DNA from: Pseudomonadota bacterium | GTDB lineage: Bacteria; Myxococcota_A; Polyangia; Polyangiales; Polyangiaceae | NCBI GenBank assembly: GCA_023428245.1 | Contig: JAEYYX010000016.1 | Location: 1-35,023 of the forward strand | Direction: 5' to 3' | DNA length: 35,023 bases | Shown: positions 17,326-26,703 of the stretch, piece after piece | How the letters are laid out: the number at the start of each line of letters is the position of its first letter | How positions within the stretch are numbered: the first letter of the stretch is position 1 | The notes under the pieces: model-generated | The model's input: only the letters and a program-made list of their open reading frames with translations | Databases searched by the model: none | What the model was told of the DNA's origin: nothing | Translations under genes and position numbers: made by a program

Positions 17326-19407
17326 TCACGAGCGGTCGCTCGGAGCCGGTTCGAAAGCGAGCGGCAATCGAATGATGGCTCGGGTTCCGCCTCCTGGTGC
17401 GTCGGTGAGCTCGAGGGTCCCGCCGTGTTTTTTCACGATGGAGTGGGTGATCGAGAGGCCAAGGCCAGTTCCGGACCCTACGGGTTTCGTCGTGAAGAAA
17501 GGATCGAGCACCCGCTCTCGGAGCTCCCTCGGGATGCCAGGGCCCGAATCCTGGACGACGATGAAGTAGGTCGCGCCCTCGGCGCCCGCCGAGATATGGA
17601 TCGTGCCAGGGCCGTCGATGGCATCCGCCGCGTTCGACACGAGGTTCATGATGGCCTGGTTGAGGAGGCCCGGCATACAATCAACAAGCTCAGGGGCGGC
17701 GATCGCCCGAGTCACAGTGATCCGGTCGGAGAGCCTGTGGGCCAGGATGGTCAGGACCGAGTCGATGCACTCGCGGATGCTGACTCGCTTCCTTTCTCCT
17801 TCGTCGAGGCGAGAAAAGGTCCGGAGCCTGAGAACGAGGTCTTGGATCCGCTCGAGCCCCATGCGCATCCCCTGCAAGCGATCTTTGGCCTTCTGAAAGC
17901 TCGTCTGGGCCGGCTCGAGGGTCGTCTCTCCGAGGCGCGTTTCCACGTCGCCCAGGCTATTTTCAGCGGTCTTGAGGTGGCTCAAGACAAAGGCCAGCGG
18001 ATTATTCACCTCATGTGCCACTCCGGCCACGAGAGAGCCGAGTGAGGCCATCTTGGCGGACTGCACGAGCTTCGTCTGAGTCTCCTGGAGCTCGGCATAG
18101 GCGGCCTCGAGGTCGCGATTTTTTTGCTCGAGCTCTTCAACGAGCCGAGCCCGCGTCTCGGCGAGCTCCCGCGCGGCCCGAGCTTCAGAGGCTTCAATCT
18201 CGCTCTTCAGGAGTCGCTCTCGGACGCGTCTTGTCTCATCCTCAAACTGACGCCGGCGGAGCTGCGCTCTTACGCGGGCCTTGAGCACCTCGAGCTCGAC
18301 TGCTTTCTGGACATAGTCGTCCGCCCCCGCCGCCAGCGCTTCGAGCACGGACGCGCGGTCCTCCCTGGAGGCGAGGAGAATGACCGGAATATCACGGATC
18401 GCCGGCGATTCCTTCAAACGGCGACACACCTCCTTGCCGTCGAGGCCAGGCATCGCTGCCGAGAGCAGGATGCAGTCGACACTCTGAACGCCGAGGAGCT
18501 CGAGAGCTTCTTCGCCCGAGGGAGCCGCAATGACCTCGTAGCCCTCACCCCGAAGAGCTGCCGCGAGCTGCTCGCGATAAGCTGCAGTTGGATCGACCGC
18601 TAGGATTCGCTTCGGAGCGAGAAGGCTTGCCGTCTCTTCGTCGCTCTTCGGAACGGCCGCGGTGCGCAGCGCCGCGCCAAGCTTCGCCAAGATGACCTCG
18701 AGCTCTTCGTTCTTGTGAACGAATGCGTCCGCGCCCGCGTCGAGGGCATTGAGCTCGGCATCGATGTCCTTCGCTCCTGTCAGGAGCACACACGGAATTC
18801 CGCGCAGCGCCGCATCAAGCCTGACCCGACGGATCACCGTAGGCCCGTCAATGCCCGGCAAGAGGCCATCGACGATGATGGCTCGGGGCCGCTGCGCCGC
18901 TGCGAGCTTGAGACCCTCTTCTCCCGTCTCCGCGACGATCACGCTGTACCCCGCTTCCCGGAGGGCCTCTGCAAGAGTCTCCCGAAAAGTTCGGCTGTCG
19001 TCGATGACGAGTAGAGAGCCGAGCTCGGGATCGGCGACGAGGTGGCCTTGTAAGAGCTCCCTCACCTTGGCGATCAGGAATGTCTTGTCATAAGGCTTGC
19101 CGACGTATTCGTCGGCGCCCGCCCCAAGCCCGCGGATGCGCGAGGCCACCGCCGCTTCGCTCGACAGCAGGATCACCGAGACGCGCTGGTTCTGCCGCTC
19201 TCGAAGCTCGCGCAAGAGCTCGAGCCCGTCTCCGTCCGGAAGCACGAGATCGAGGACGACAAGGGCAATCGGATTCGATTCGAGAGCGCGCCGTGCTTCA
19301 GCAAGAGTACCGCAAGGGACGGCAGGAATCGTCGCCTGCTCGAGTGCCTCGACCAGATCCATGCGCACGGTCAAGCTATCATCGACGACGAGAACCCTCT
19401 CACTCAC
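17326..19407 (-). CDS. Triple-receiver hybrid histidine kinase, operon output
   Basis: The 693-residue protein contains three receiver domains, a coiled coil and a histidine kinase core. REC1 (about 4-118) has Asp53, and REC2 (about 131-245) has Asp180. REC3 (about 267-380) has Ser316 at the phospho-acceptor position and only one acid of the usual pair (VDPT), so it should not be phosphorylated. The coiled coil (385-450) leads to HisKA with His465 (AHEVNNP) and an HATPase domain (N box NLVSNAADAI, G boxes DSGPGIP and GTGLGLS). It is soluble. The GTG at 19407 is chosen because AGGAGGT sits 7 nt upstream and REC1 starts at once; it overlaps cheB by 8 nt. It probably receives phosphate from the CheA and passes a signal on; the next partner is not in the window. 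Confidence 0.92.
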   Translation of the reverse strand: MSERVLVVDDSLTVRMDLVEALEQATIPAVPCGTLAEARRALESNPIALVVLDLVLPDGDGLELLRELRERQNQRVSVILLSSEAAVASRIRGLGAGADEYVGKPYDKTFLIAKVRELLQGHLVADPELGSLLVIDDSRTFRETLAEALREAGYSVIVAETGEEGLKLAAAQRPRAIIVDGLLPGIDGPTVIRRVRLDAALRGIPCVLLTGAKDIDAELNALDAGADAFVHKNEELEVILAKLGAALRTAAVPKSDEETASLLAPKRILAVDPTAAYREQLAAALRGEGYEVIAAPSGEEALELLGVQSVDCILLSAAMPGLDGKEVCRRLKESPAIRDIPVILLASREDRASVLEALAAGADDYVQKAVELEVLKARVRAQLRRRQFEDETRRVRERLLKSEIEASEARAARELAETRARLVEELEQKNRDLEAAYAELQETQTKLVQSAKMASLGSLVAGVAHEVNNPLAFVLSHLKTAENSLGDVETRLGETTLEPAQTSFQKAKDRLQGMRMGLERIQDLVLRLRTFSRLDEGERKRVSIRECIDSVLTILAHRLSDRITVTRAIAAPELVDCMPGLLNQAIMNLVSNAADAIDGPGTIHISAGAEGATYFIVVQDSGPGIPRELRERVLDPFFTTKPVGSGTGLGLSITHSIVKKHGGTLELTDAPGGGTRAIIRLPLAFEPAPSDRS

Positions 19408-20464
19408 CGCCAGCACCTCCTGCTTGAAAGAGCTCCGCGAGCCGCGGTCCAATTTCCGGGAGCCCCCAGACGTGAGTAGCGGCGCCGAGCAGAGCTGCCT
19501 CCCGGGGCATCCCATAGACGACCGAGGTCGCTTCGTCCTGCGCGATGGTGAGCGCGCCCGCGTGCCGCAACGCGAGAAGGCCTGTCGCTCCGTCCTTGCC
19601 CATCCCAGTGAGCAGACAGGCCACAGTCACCGGCGCCGGACCGCGCGCTACCGATTCGAAAAAGACGTCGACCGATGGACGGCACGAGTGCCGCTCGGGG
19701 CCAGACGAGAGCGCGAGCCTCTCGTTTTCGATGAGTAAATGTTGATCTGCTGGGGCGAGCCGGATCACTCCTCCGAGCTGAGCGAGGCGTTCCCCCCCCT
19801 TCGCGTAGCGCACCTCCCGCCCGACCTGCGCCTCGAGCCAATCTCCGAACGACCGAGCAAAGGGGGCAGCGATATGCAGCACGATCAAGATCGGAGCCGA
19901 GAAGCTCTTCGGGAGCGCGCGCAAGATCTCCACAAGGGCGCTCGGTCCACCAGTCGAGACCCCAATCACGAGGAGCTTCGGGGTTTCGCCGGAAGCCCGA
20001 TGGCCATCACTCGTTCGTGGCATGTGCGACCAGCCGCCGAGCCGCGCCCGCACGTGGGTGATGACCTTCACGCGCGCCACGACGCGCAAGCTGCTCAGAA
20101 ACTGCCGCTCCCAGACGCCCGGCTCTTCCTCCCCGCTCGGCTTCTCGAGCACGTCGACGGCGCCCGCCGCGAGCGCATCGTAGGTCTTGAACATCTCGCC
20201 GCGATTGAAAGAGGCGGAGACGACAAGGATCGGCGTCGGGAAATGCGCCATGATGAACTCCGTCGCTGCCAGACCTGTCATGACGGGCAACATCATGTCG
20301 AGGGTGATGACGTCCGGTCGAAGTCGTTCGCACAGCTCGATGGCGGACTTGCCGTCTCCAGCCTCCCCGACGACCTCCAACCCCGGATCGCTTGAGATCA
20401 CCTCAACAAGACGGGCGCGCACCGTCAGCGAATCTTCGACGACAAGCACTCGAACTTTCGTCAT
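19400..20464 (-). CDS. cheB: Chemotaxis response regulator protein-glutamate methylesterase
   Basis: CheB removes methyl groups from the chemoreceptor when phosphorylated by CheA. The 354-residue protein has an N-terminal receiver (Asp56 in ITLDMMLP, LEKPSG switch Lys) and a C-terminal methylesterase domain. The catalytic Ser lies in GVSTGGPS, the His in VLHIAAPFARSF and the Asp in GMGKDGATG. GMPREA near the end is also typical. It starts within the cheA stop (ATGA overlap) and its end overlaps the hybrid kinase start, so it is the sixth gene of a coupled operon. Confidence 0.95.
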   Translation of the reverse strand: MTKVRVLVVEDSLTVRARLVEVISSDPGLEVVGEAGDGKSAIELCERLRPDVITLDMMLPVMTGLAATEFIMAHFPTPILVVSASFNRGEMFKTYDALAAGAVDVLEKPSGEEEPGVWERQFLSSLRVVARVKVITHVRARLGGWSHMPRTSDGHRASGETPKLLVIGVSTGGPSALVEILRALPKSFSAPILIVLHIAAPFARSFGDWLEAQVGREVRYAKGGERLAQLGGVIRLAPADQHLLIENERLALSSGPERHSCRPSVDVFFESVARGPAPVTVACLLTGMGKDGATGLLALRHAGALTIAQDEATSVVYGMPREAALLGAATHVWGLPEIGPRLAELFQAGGAGGE

Positions 20465-22527
20465 CGGCCGAGGAGCCTTTCTATGGTTCTGAGCAGGCGC
20501 TTCTGGTCGAAATCACCTTTGACAATATAGTCGCTCGCGCCCGCTTTTTGTCCCCTGTCGAAATCCTCCGGGTCATTTCTCGAGGTGATCAAGATCGCCG
20601 GGACGAGCTTGAGCTCCGGATCTTGGCGCGTCAGCGCGACGAACTCGAATCCGCTCATCCCAGGCATTTCGACGTCGACGAGGAATACGCCGAAGCGTGT
20701 CGCACGCGCCTTCTCGAGCCCTTCCTCTGCCGACGTCGCAAGCACGACCTCGTAGCCCGCCGATTCAAGGATGCTCTGCTCGAGCATGCGGGTGGTGAGC
20801 GAGTCATCGATGACAAGAATCGGGAGCCGCGGTGCCTCAGGTTTGAGCTCTCCGGGCAAGAACGCGAGAGCCGAGCGCACGAGCTCGCCTGGATCGAGCA
20901 CCATGCGGGGGTTCCCTTCCCCGTCCAAGCTCACGTGGGCCACCACAGGCGCTACGAGGGCGCGGAGTGGAACCGGGGTAAGCACTATATCGGTCGTGCC
21001 GAGCAGCCCGTCGACCCCGAGCGCGACGGTCTGACCCAAATAGCGGAGTACGACCACCGCACCCAGGAGCTTCCCTGAGTGAGCCTCGGGGAACCCGAGC
21101 GCACGTTCGAGCGGCAGGAACGGCACGAGCTCTTCGCCCACCCGGAAGCGGTCACCTTGGGCCGAGCGGCGCAAGTCGGCAGGATCGATCCGCTTCGTCT
21201 CCACGAGCGCCTCAAGGGGGAATGCAACAGTCTGGTCGTGGACGCAAACGAGCAACGCGCGCAAACTCGCGAGCGAGAGAGAAAAGCGAAGAGCAACCTG
21301 AGTGCCTTGGCCCGGCTCACTCTCCACAGAGACCTGACCCCTGAGCTTCGTGCTCACCTCTGCGAGAACATTCAAGCCCACCCCCCGCCCAGCAAGCTGG
21401 GTGACCTCCTGGCTCGTCGAAACTCCGCCGAGCAAGAGCCGCCGCAGCAGATCCTCCCGGCTGATGGCCGCGCCTTCGGCGCCCGTGAGTTCACCGCGCT
21501 GGGTCAGCGCCCGCCGCACCCCCTCCACGTCGATCCCTCTCCCGTCGTCCTCACAGGTGAAGATCACCTCAGAGCCGCGCCTCTCGACGCCGATGCGGAC
21601 CAGACCGGCCCGAGGCTTCCCAAGCCGAAGCCGCTCCTCTGGCGCTTCAATGCCGTGAGTGACAGCGTTCCGCGCGAGGTGATGAAAGGCATCGCGGAGA
21701 GGCCCGAGTACACGCGCTTCGAGCCTGAGCCCGCCACTCGAGAGCTCGAACTGAACGTCTTTGGCGAGGGTATCCGCCGCGTCGCGCGCCACTCTCCCAA
21801 GGGAAGCCAAGGCGGCGTCGACAGGAACCAAGCGCAGCCGCGCCGCTCCTTCCCGCACGTCGGTTAGCTCCTGGTCGACTCGCTCGGCGCGATCAACGAG
21901 CGCCGCCAGGGAACGCTCGAAGCCGCTCTGAAGCTCGAGCGCCAAGTTGAGTTCGGGGGACTCGCTGCGCGCTTCGCGAGCTCGTCCGACCGAGAGGCGG
22001 TGGGTCAGGGAGGAAGAGAGACCAGCTAGACCCCGAAGCTCAAGGAGCTCTCTCTTGAGCGCCGCGAGCTGAACCCCTGCGGTGCCGACGGACCGATCGA
22101 GAGCGTCCATCTCGTCCGCGTCGACCCGGATCGAGCGAAATGTGTCCTGAATCAGGCTGGCCGTGGAGGCGGGCCTCATAGGCTCGTTGGAGGCCACAGA
22201 AGGCTCCGGAGCGGAAGCATCGAGGGCCTCCACGAGGCCTTCGATGCGATCGATGAGCGCGAAGAGAGAACGAGCGCTCTCCGCGTCGAGGCGCCGCCCG
22301 CCTTCACGCAAGGGGGAAAGGAGATCCTCGATCTCATGGGACGCTTCGGCGATCTCGAGTTGTTTGACGACCCGCGCCGCGCCTTTCAGGGTGTGGGCGA
22401 GCCGGAACAACCGAAGGACCAGGCTCGCGTCGACAGCCCCCTTCTCGAGCTCGAGCACACCCTGGCCCAAGCCCAGAGCGAGCTCTCGGGCCTCCACCCG
22501 AAAATATTTGTAGGGGTCACTCGCCAA
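20461..22527 (-). CDS. cheA: Chemotaxis histidine kinase CheA with C-terminal receiver (CheA/CheY fusion)
   Basis: The 688-residue protein has an N-terminal HPt domain with phospho-acceptor His45 (LAHTLKGAARVV), a dimerisation region (about 140-260), an HATPase domain with N box HLARNAVTHGIE and G boxes DDGRGID and GRGVGL, a CheW-like regulatory domain (about 415-545) and a C-terminal receiver with acceptor Asp in FLVDVEMPG. No separate P2 domain is obvious. The fusion to a receiver is typical of Wsp, Frz and other non-flagellar arrays. The start is TTG with AAGGA about 7 nt upstream. It follows the receptor gene by 9 nt and overlaps cheB by 4 nt. Confidence 0.95.
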   Translation of the reverse strand: MASDPYKYFRVEARELALGLGQGVLELEKGAVDASLVLRLFRLAHTLKGAARVVKQLEIAEASHEIEDLLSPLREGGRRLDAESARSLFALIDRIEGLVEALDASAPEPSVASNEPMRPASTASLIQDTFRSIRVDADEMDALDRSVGTAGVQLAALKRELLELRGLAGLSSSLTHRLSVGRAREARSESPELNLALELQSGFERSLAALVDRAERVDQELTDVREGAARLRLVPVDAALASLGRVARDAADTLAKDVQFELSSGGLRLEARVLGPLRDAFHHLARNAVTHGIEAPEERLRLGKPRAGLVRIGVERRGSEVIFTCEDDGRGIDVEGVRRALTQRGELTGAEGAAISREDLLRRLLLGGVSTSQEVTQLAGRGVGLNVLAEVSTKLRGQVSVESEPGQGTQVALRFSLSLASLRALLVCVHDQTVAFPLEALVETKRIDPADLRRSAQGDRFRVGEELVPFLPLERALGFPEAHSGKLLGAVVVLRYLGQTVALGVDGLLGTTDIVLTPVPLRALVAPVVAHVSLDGEGNPRMVLDPGELVRSALAFLPGELKPEAPRLPILVIDDSLTTRMLEQSILESAGYEVVLATSAEEGLEKARATRFGVFLVDVEMPGMSGFEFVALTRQDPELKLVPAILITSRNDPEDFDRGQKAGASDYIVKGDFDQKRLLRTIERLLGR

Positions 22528-22536
22528 GGGGCTTCC

Positions 22537-24018
22537 TTATCTCGAGCTCCCGCGTGCCTCGGATTGCACGACCTTAAGGAGCTCCCGAGACAGGCTCGCG
22601 AGCTCTGAAGCGGTCTGAAGCGTCTGAGCGGAGCTCGCCTCGCTCTCCCGGCTCGCCTGAGCCACGTTTGCGATGGCAACGTTGACCTGTTCGACGGCTG
22701 TCGATTGCTGCTTGGTGCTCAGCTCGATCTCCCGCGCCGCTTCGGTCGTCGTCGAGACCATGCTCACGATCTGCGCAAAAGAAGCGGCGACGTCCGCGAA
22801 CTGCCGCGCTCCTGCCTCGACTGCCTTGTTCCCGCCCTCTGTCGTCATCACCGTCTTATTCACCGCTGCGCGGATGTCGTCGACGAGCTGACGGATCTCT
22901 TTCGTCGAAGCGCCCACTCGATCAGCGAGCCGCCTGATCTCTTCCGCGACGACTGAGAACCGTTTTCCGCTCTCCCCCGCCCCCGCCGCCTCAATGGTGG
23001 CGTTGATCGCGAGGATATTCGTCTGCTCGGCGAGCTCGTTGATGAGCTCGAGGATTCCGCCGATTTGCTGGGACTTTCGACCGAGTTCGAGCATGTGAGA
23101 GACGATGAGGTCGACCTGTCGTTGGATGGATTGAATCGACTCCGTCGTGCGCCCGACGAGCTGAGTGCCGCCGCCTGCCGTCTTCGCTGCGTCCTCGGCG
23201 ATTGTCGAGACACGGCGAGCGCTCTCGGCGATCTGCTTCGCCGTCGTAAGTAGCTCGCTGATGGTCGTGGTGATCTCCGCCATAGCTGTCGCCTGTTCCT
23301 TCGCGCCGGTGACCTGCTGGTTGGCGGCGGCTTGGAGCTCTGAGGAAGAAGTTTGGATGTGGCGGACGGCCGAGCCGATTTGCACGCGCAGGGAGCTGGA
23401 GATCCAATAGCCGACGAGTGCAATGAATCCCGCTCCGACAAGCGTTCCCCAGAGGATCACGTCGCGCGCGGTCTGAGCGCTCTTCTCCGCTTCTCTGTGC
23501 CGCCGCTCGAGGAGCGTGAGTTCCTCGCGCTCCATATCAGCAGAAACAACACGGAGCTCGTCCATGAGACGCTTGCCGGTTCCATCGAGGATCGCAGCCT
23601 GAGCTGCTTCGAACCCGTCGGCGCGGCGAGCGTCAATCGCGCGCAGGAGCGCGTCGAGGCGCGCATCGATGATCGGCCGGGCACGCTCCAAGTGCCTCTG
23701 CTGAACGGGATTGTCCTCGGTGAGCTCTTTGAGCTCCTTGAAGTTCTTGTCGATCTCGCCGAGGGCCCGCTGATAGGGCTCGAGAAACTCATCTTTGCCC
23801 GTAATGAGATAGCCGCGCTGTCCCGTCTCTGCGTCGACGAGGGTCGAGAGGATGCGCGCGATGCCTTCACGGACGCTCGTTGAATGGGTCACAAGGCGGT
23901 CATTCTCGATGAGGTGCTCGGTCGTCTGATATCCGAAGAACGAAACCAACAGCAGCATCAGCCCCGCAAACGCGAAGCCCGAGGCGAGCTTCTGCCCAAA
24001 TGTCCAAGATTCACCCAT
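22537..24018 (-). CDS. Methyl-accepting chemotaxis protein with CHASE3 sensor, no HAMP
   Basis: The 493-residue receptor has a first membrane helix at about 12-31, a CHASE3-type helical sensor outside (about 40-175, with VDAETGQRGYLITG), a second membrane helix at about 187-207, and then runs directly into the cytoplasmic coiled coil. I see no HAMP segment with its conserved Pro between the membrane and the signalling helices. The hairpin tip that binds CheA/CheW is well conserved (ELAEQTNILAINATIEAAG), but the usual Arg of EAARAGE is Gly here. Only 3 nt separate it from the upstream cheW. As the sole receptor gene in the operon it is the likely input; the ligand is unknown. Confidence 0.93.
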   Translation of the reverse strand: MGESWTFGQKLASGFAFAGLMLLLVSFFGYQTTEHLIENDRLVTHSTSVREGIARILSTLVDAETGQRGYLITGKDEFLEPYQRALGEIDKNFKELKELTEDNPVQQRHLERARPIIDARLDALLRAIDARRADGFEAAQAAILDGTGKRLMDELRVVSADMEREELTLLERRHREAEKSAQTARDVILWGTLVGAGFIALVGYWISSSLRVQIGSAVRHIQTSSSELQAAANQQVTGAKEQATAMAEITTTISELLTTAKQIAESARRVSTIAEDAAKTAGGGTQLVGRTTESIQSIQRQVDLIVSHMLELGRKSQQIGGILELINELAEQTNILAINATIEAAGAGESGKRFSVVAEEIRRLADRVGASTKEIRQLVDDIRAAVNKTVMTTEGGNKAVEAGARQFADVAASFAQIVSMVSTTTEAAREIELSTKQQSTAVEQVNVAIANVAQASRESEASSAQTLQTASELASLSRELLKVVQSEARGSSR

Positions 24019-24021
24019 CGT

Positions 24022-24534
24022 TCACTGGCCCTTTCGTTCCTCTTCCCGAACCATCCCGCGTACAGACGCGGCGATCGCGGACACGTCAATCACTTGCCTG
24101 AGTTCACGCTCCCCGCGAAGCGCTCCCCGGATCCACTTTTGCCCTTGGCTCGAGTAGGCCCCGAGCTCCTCCGGACGCCGCTCCAGGTGCCCCTCGAGTT
24201 CAGAGAATGCGAGACCGATCGCCTCGACGCCCTGACTCAGCGCGATCCAATGGGGCGGCGTCTCCGGCCTCACCTCGCCGAACAGAGTCGCCAAATCGAA
24301 CACCGGCACGACCCGACCGCGAATCCCGGCGAGTCCGAGCAGCGCAGGCGAGCGCGCCGGCACCGGCGCAATGCGCGCCCCAGCCTCCGTCCCTCCAAGC
24401 TCCCGGAGCGCGAGAGCATAGGGCCGCCCGGCGACACGAATCGCCAGAAGCGGGACAAGCTCGGGTCTCTCAGCCTCGGGCGCGGCGAAAGACTCGTCGA
24501 ACTCCATCCGAAGGCGCTCGATCCGATCCTTCAC
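24022..24534 (-). CDS. cheW: CheW coupling protein (second copy)
   Basis: CheW bridges receptor and CheA in the array. The 170-residue protein carries the SH3-like CheW fold from about residue 25: LLAIRVAGRPYALALREL, then LLGLAGIRGRVVPVFDLATLFG, the region that contacts receptor and CheA. A charged N-terminal extension of 25 residues precedes it. It starts at GTG overlapping the cheR stop by 4 nt. Having CheW genes on both sides of cheR matches wspB-wspC-wspD. Confidence 0.9.
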   Translation of the reverse strand: MKDRIERLRMEFDESFAAPEAERPELVPLLAIRVAGRPYALALRELGGTEAGARIAPVPARSPALLGLAGIRGRVVPVFDLATLFGEVRPETPPHWIALSQGVEAIGLAFSELEGHLERRPEELGAYSSQGQKWIRGALRGERELRQVIDVSAIAASVRGMVREEERKGQ

Positions 24535-26054
24535 CCGAACCTCTCTCCCATCCGCGCAAGCTCCGTTTGACAGAGATTCGTCAGCGCATCGCGGGAGAAT
24601 CCTCCTCCAAACAGAACAATGCGAGAGGTCTCCTCGCGCGCGAGCAGTCCGCGCGCCCGAGCCAGCTCGCGCTTGGCCCTGAGAAGATCTCCGGCCCGCT
24701 TCGCGAGGAGTCCCGCGTGGAGCCGGGGCATAGCGAAGGTCGGATCGAGGTGAGCCGCGATGCTGTCATGCTCCCGCGCGCCCTCCTCATCTCCTGCGTG
24801 CTCCAGGCAGAGAGCCTTGAGGTAGTGGGCCCCGGCGTTCAAATCATCCAGGGCCATGAGCTTCTCACAAGCCCTCTCGGCGGCCTCGATTTGACCCCGG
24901 TTGGTCAGAAGCACCGCGGACAAAAGGAGCGCGGTCGGCTCCTCCGCAGCATCGGGAGAGAGCGCTGCCAGAAGCGTAAGTGCCTCACTGAACCGCTCCT
25001 TCTGCATCAGCGCGAGAACCTCCGCGAAGGGGTTCCTCTCTTTGTAGAGCGAGGGCGCAGAAGGCGAGCTTCGGAGCGCCCCTTCGAGCTCCCCTCGTTT
25101 GGCAAGCACCGAAACTCGCTCACTCGCCTCATGGATCTCTTCAAACCAGGAGCCTCCTCTAGAGGAGGCCGCTGCAAGCTCATCGCGCTTCGTCTCTATT
25201 CGCTCTCCTTGCCCCTCGGCGAGCTCCGCTCGAGCTGGTTGCTTCTGGTAGTAGAAGACTTCGTGCGTGTGACAGAGATGGTAGTCCAGAGTGATACCGC
25301 GCAGCGTCTCGGCATGTCCGAGGAAGAGATAACCGCCAATCCGGAGCGATGAGGCGAGGCGGTCAACGACAGTCTTCATGAACTCCGGTGACAAGTACAT
25401 GAGGACATTGCGACAGAAGATCGCATCCGCCTCGAAATCCTCGAAGGGCCAGGCTCCTGGCTCAATCAAGTTCTGCTGGCGAAACCGGACCATGGACCGG
25501 ACCTCGGGCGCGAGCTCGTAGCTCCGCTCGCTCGCGCTAAAGTACTTCTTCTTCAGGTCCTCGGGGAGCGCACGCAGCGACCAGACGCTGTAGTGCCCCT
25601 CCGCCGCCTTCTTTAGCATGAGCGGGTTCAAGTCGAAGGCGACGATCTCGAGGTCCCAGCGCTCGATGTCCGGGTATCTCTCGCGAAGCGCGATCGCCAG
25701 AGTGTACGGCTCCTCTCCCGACGCACAGCCCGCCGAAAGAACGCGAAGACGACGATTGCTCCGAGCAGCCGGTTCGGCGACTTGATCCAAAAAGGCAGCG
25801 ATCTGATCGTAGCTGCGATAGAAGAAGGTCTCCGTGACAGTGAGCAGAGTTCCGAGGGCTTTGGACTCTGCGGCGCGGTGCTCCGGGGCTCGGAGACGCG
25901 AGATGTACGCATCAAAGCCCGAAAGGCCGAGCTCCTGGACCCGAGGCCATAGGACTATGCCGAGCTGATCGATACGGTCGGCATCGAATCCGAACCCGAT
26001 CAGGTCGCTGACCGCGTCCCTGAGACGCTCGAGCTCCCCTCGCCCCCGGTTCAT
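24531..26054 (-). CDS. cheR: CheR methyltransferase with C-terminal TPR domain (WspC-like)
   Basis: CheR methylates Glu residues of the receptor using SAM. The 507-residue protein has an N-terminal helical domain, the TVTETFFYR motif near 80, the SAM-binding SAGCASGEEPYTLAI near 110, and FCRNVLMYL near 205, which all fit an active enzyme. After about residue 330 it contains helical repeats of TPR type (EEPTALLLSAVLLTNRGQ..., LDDLNAGAHYLKALC...). TPR-tailed CheR is typical of Wsp-type clusters such as WspC. It overlaps the upstream cheW by ATGA and the downstream cheW by GTGA. Confidence 0.93.
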   Translation of the reverse strand: MNRGRGELERLRDAVSDLIGFGFDADRIDQLGIVLWPRVQELGLSGFDAYISRLRAPEHRAAESKALGTLLTVTETFFYRSYDQIAAFLDQVAEPAARSNRRLRVLSAGCASGEEPYTLAIALRERYPDIERWDLEIVAFDLNPLMLKKAAEGHYSVWSLRALPEDLKKKYFSASERSYELAPEVRSMVRFRQQNLIEPGAWPFEDFEADAIFCRNVLMYLSPEFMKTVVDRLASSLRIGGYLFLGHAETLRGITLDYHLCHTHEVFYYQKQPARAELAEGQGERIETKRDELAAASSRGGSWFEEIHEASERVSVLAKRGELEGALRSSPSAPSLYKERNPFAEVLALMQKERFSEALTLLAALSPDAAEEPTALLLSAVLLTNRGQIEAAERACEKLMALDDLNAGAHYLKALCLEHAGDEEGAREHDSIAAHLDPTFAMPRLHAGLLAKRAGDLLRAKRELARARGLLAREETSRIVLFGGGFSRDALTNLCQTELARMGERFG

Positions 26055-26476
26055 GATGCGCTCGTCTCCGCGCTCACCAGATCGAGGAGCTTCGTCGCTT
26101 CGAGGACCAGGAGGAGCTCCCGATCCGCCAAAGACAGCGCCGCCAAGATCTCACCGCTTGCTTGGGCCACGAGCGGCGGCAAGGACAGAAGAGAGCTCGG
26201 GTCCGGCTCGACAATCTCGACAACGGTGTCGACGGCGAGCGCTACACTCCTGTCCCCGTAGTCGAGTGTCACGAGGCGCTGGAACTCTCCCTCGCCTTCG
26301 CGCCCGATGAGCGCGCCCAGATCGAGAACAGGAACCGACTTGCCCCGAATGATGGAGAGCCCGAGGACTGCCGGTGGAACGTCCTTGAGCACTTCAAGGG
26401 GGCGCGGGCGCATCGTCTCTCGCACATAAGAGAGCGGAATGCCCACCCGATGGCGATCCGCGGTCACCAACAACAT
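26051..26476 (-). CDS. cheW: CheW coupling protein, first gene of the operon
   Basis: The chosen ATG at 26476 has GGAGG 6-7 nt upstream and gives 141 residues, a normal CheW length. The frame stays open upstream to 26752, but those residues (Arg/Pro-rich, no fold) do not resemble CheW. The domain shows MLLVTADRHRVGIPLSYV, then VLGLSIIRGKSVPVLDLGALIG, and ends LVLEATKLLDLVSAE. It heads the seven-gene chemosensory operon, so its promoter should lie in 26477-26703, a 227-bp gap in which I could not pick out a convincing promoter. Confidence 0.88.
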   Translation of the reverse strand: MLLVTADRHRVGIPLSYVRETMRPRPLEVLKDVPPAVLGLSIIRGKSVPVLDLGALIGREGEGEFQRLVTLDYGDRSVALAVDTVVEIVEPDPSSLLSLPPLVAQASGEILAALSLADRELLLVLEATKLLDLVSAETSAS

Positions 26477-26703
26477 CTTGCCCCTCCGATGCATCCCAGG
26501 TCGCCTGTCCAAAGGGTACGGCCCTTGGCTTTCGCCGGGCAAGTTCGCCTCCCGAGCGTCGGATTCTGGGGACTTTCCTAGCCTCACCGTTAGCTTCGAC
26601 CTCATCAGAAGCGACGAATGAAATGCCAAAGGCATCCCTTTCCGCACACCGGCGGCCCCACCGGCTGTTTTGGTGAGGCTCGCCGACGGGGGAAAGTGGA
26701 GCT

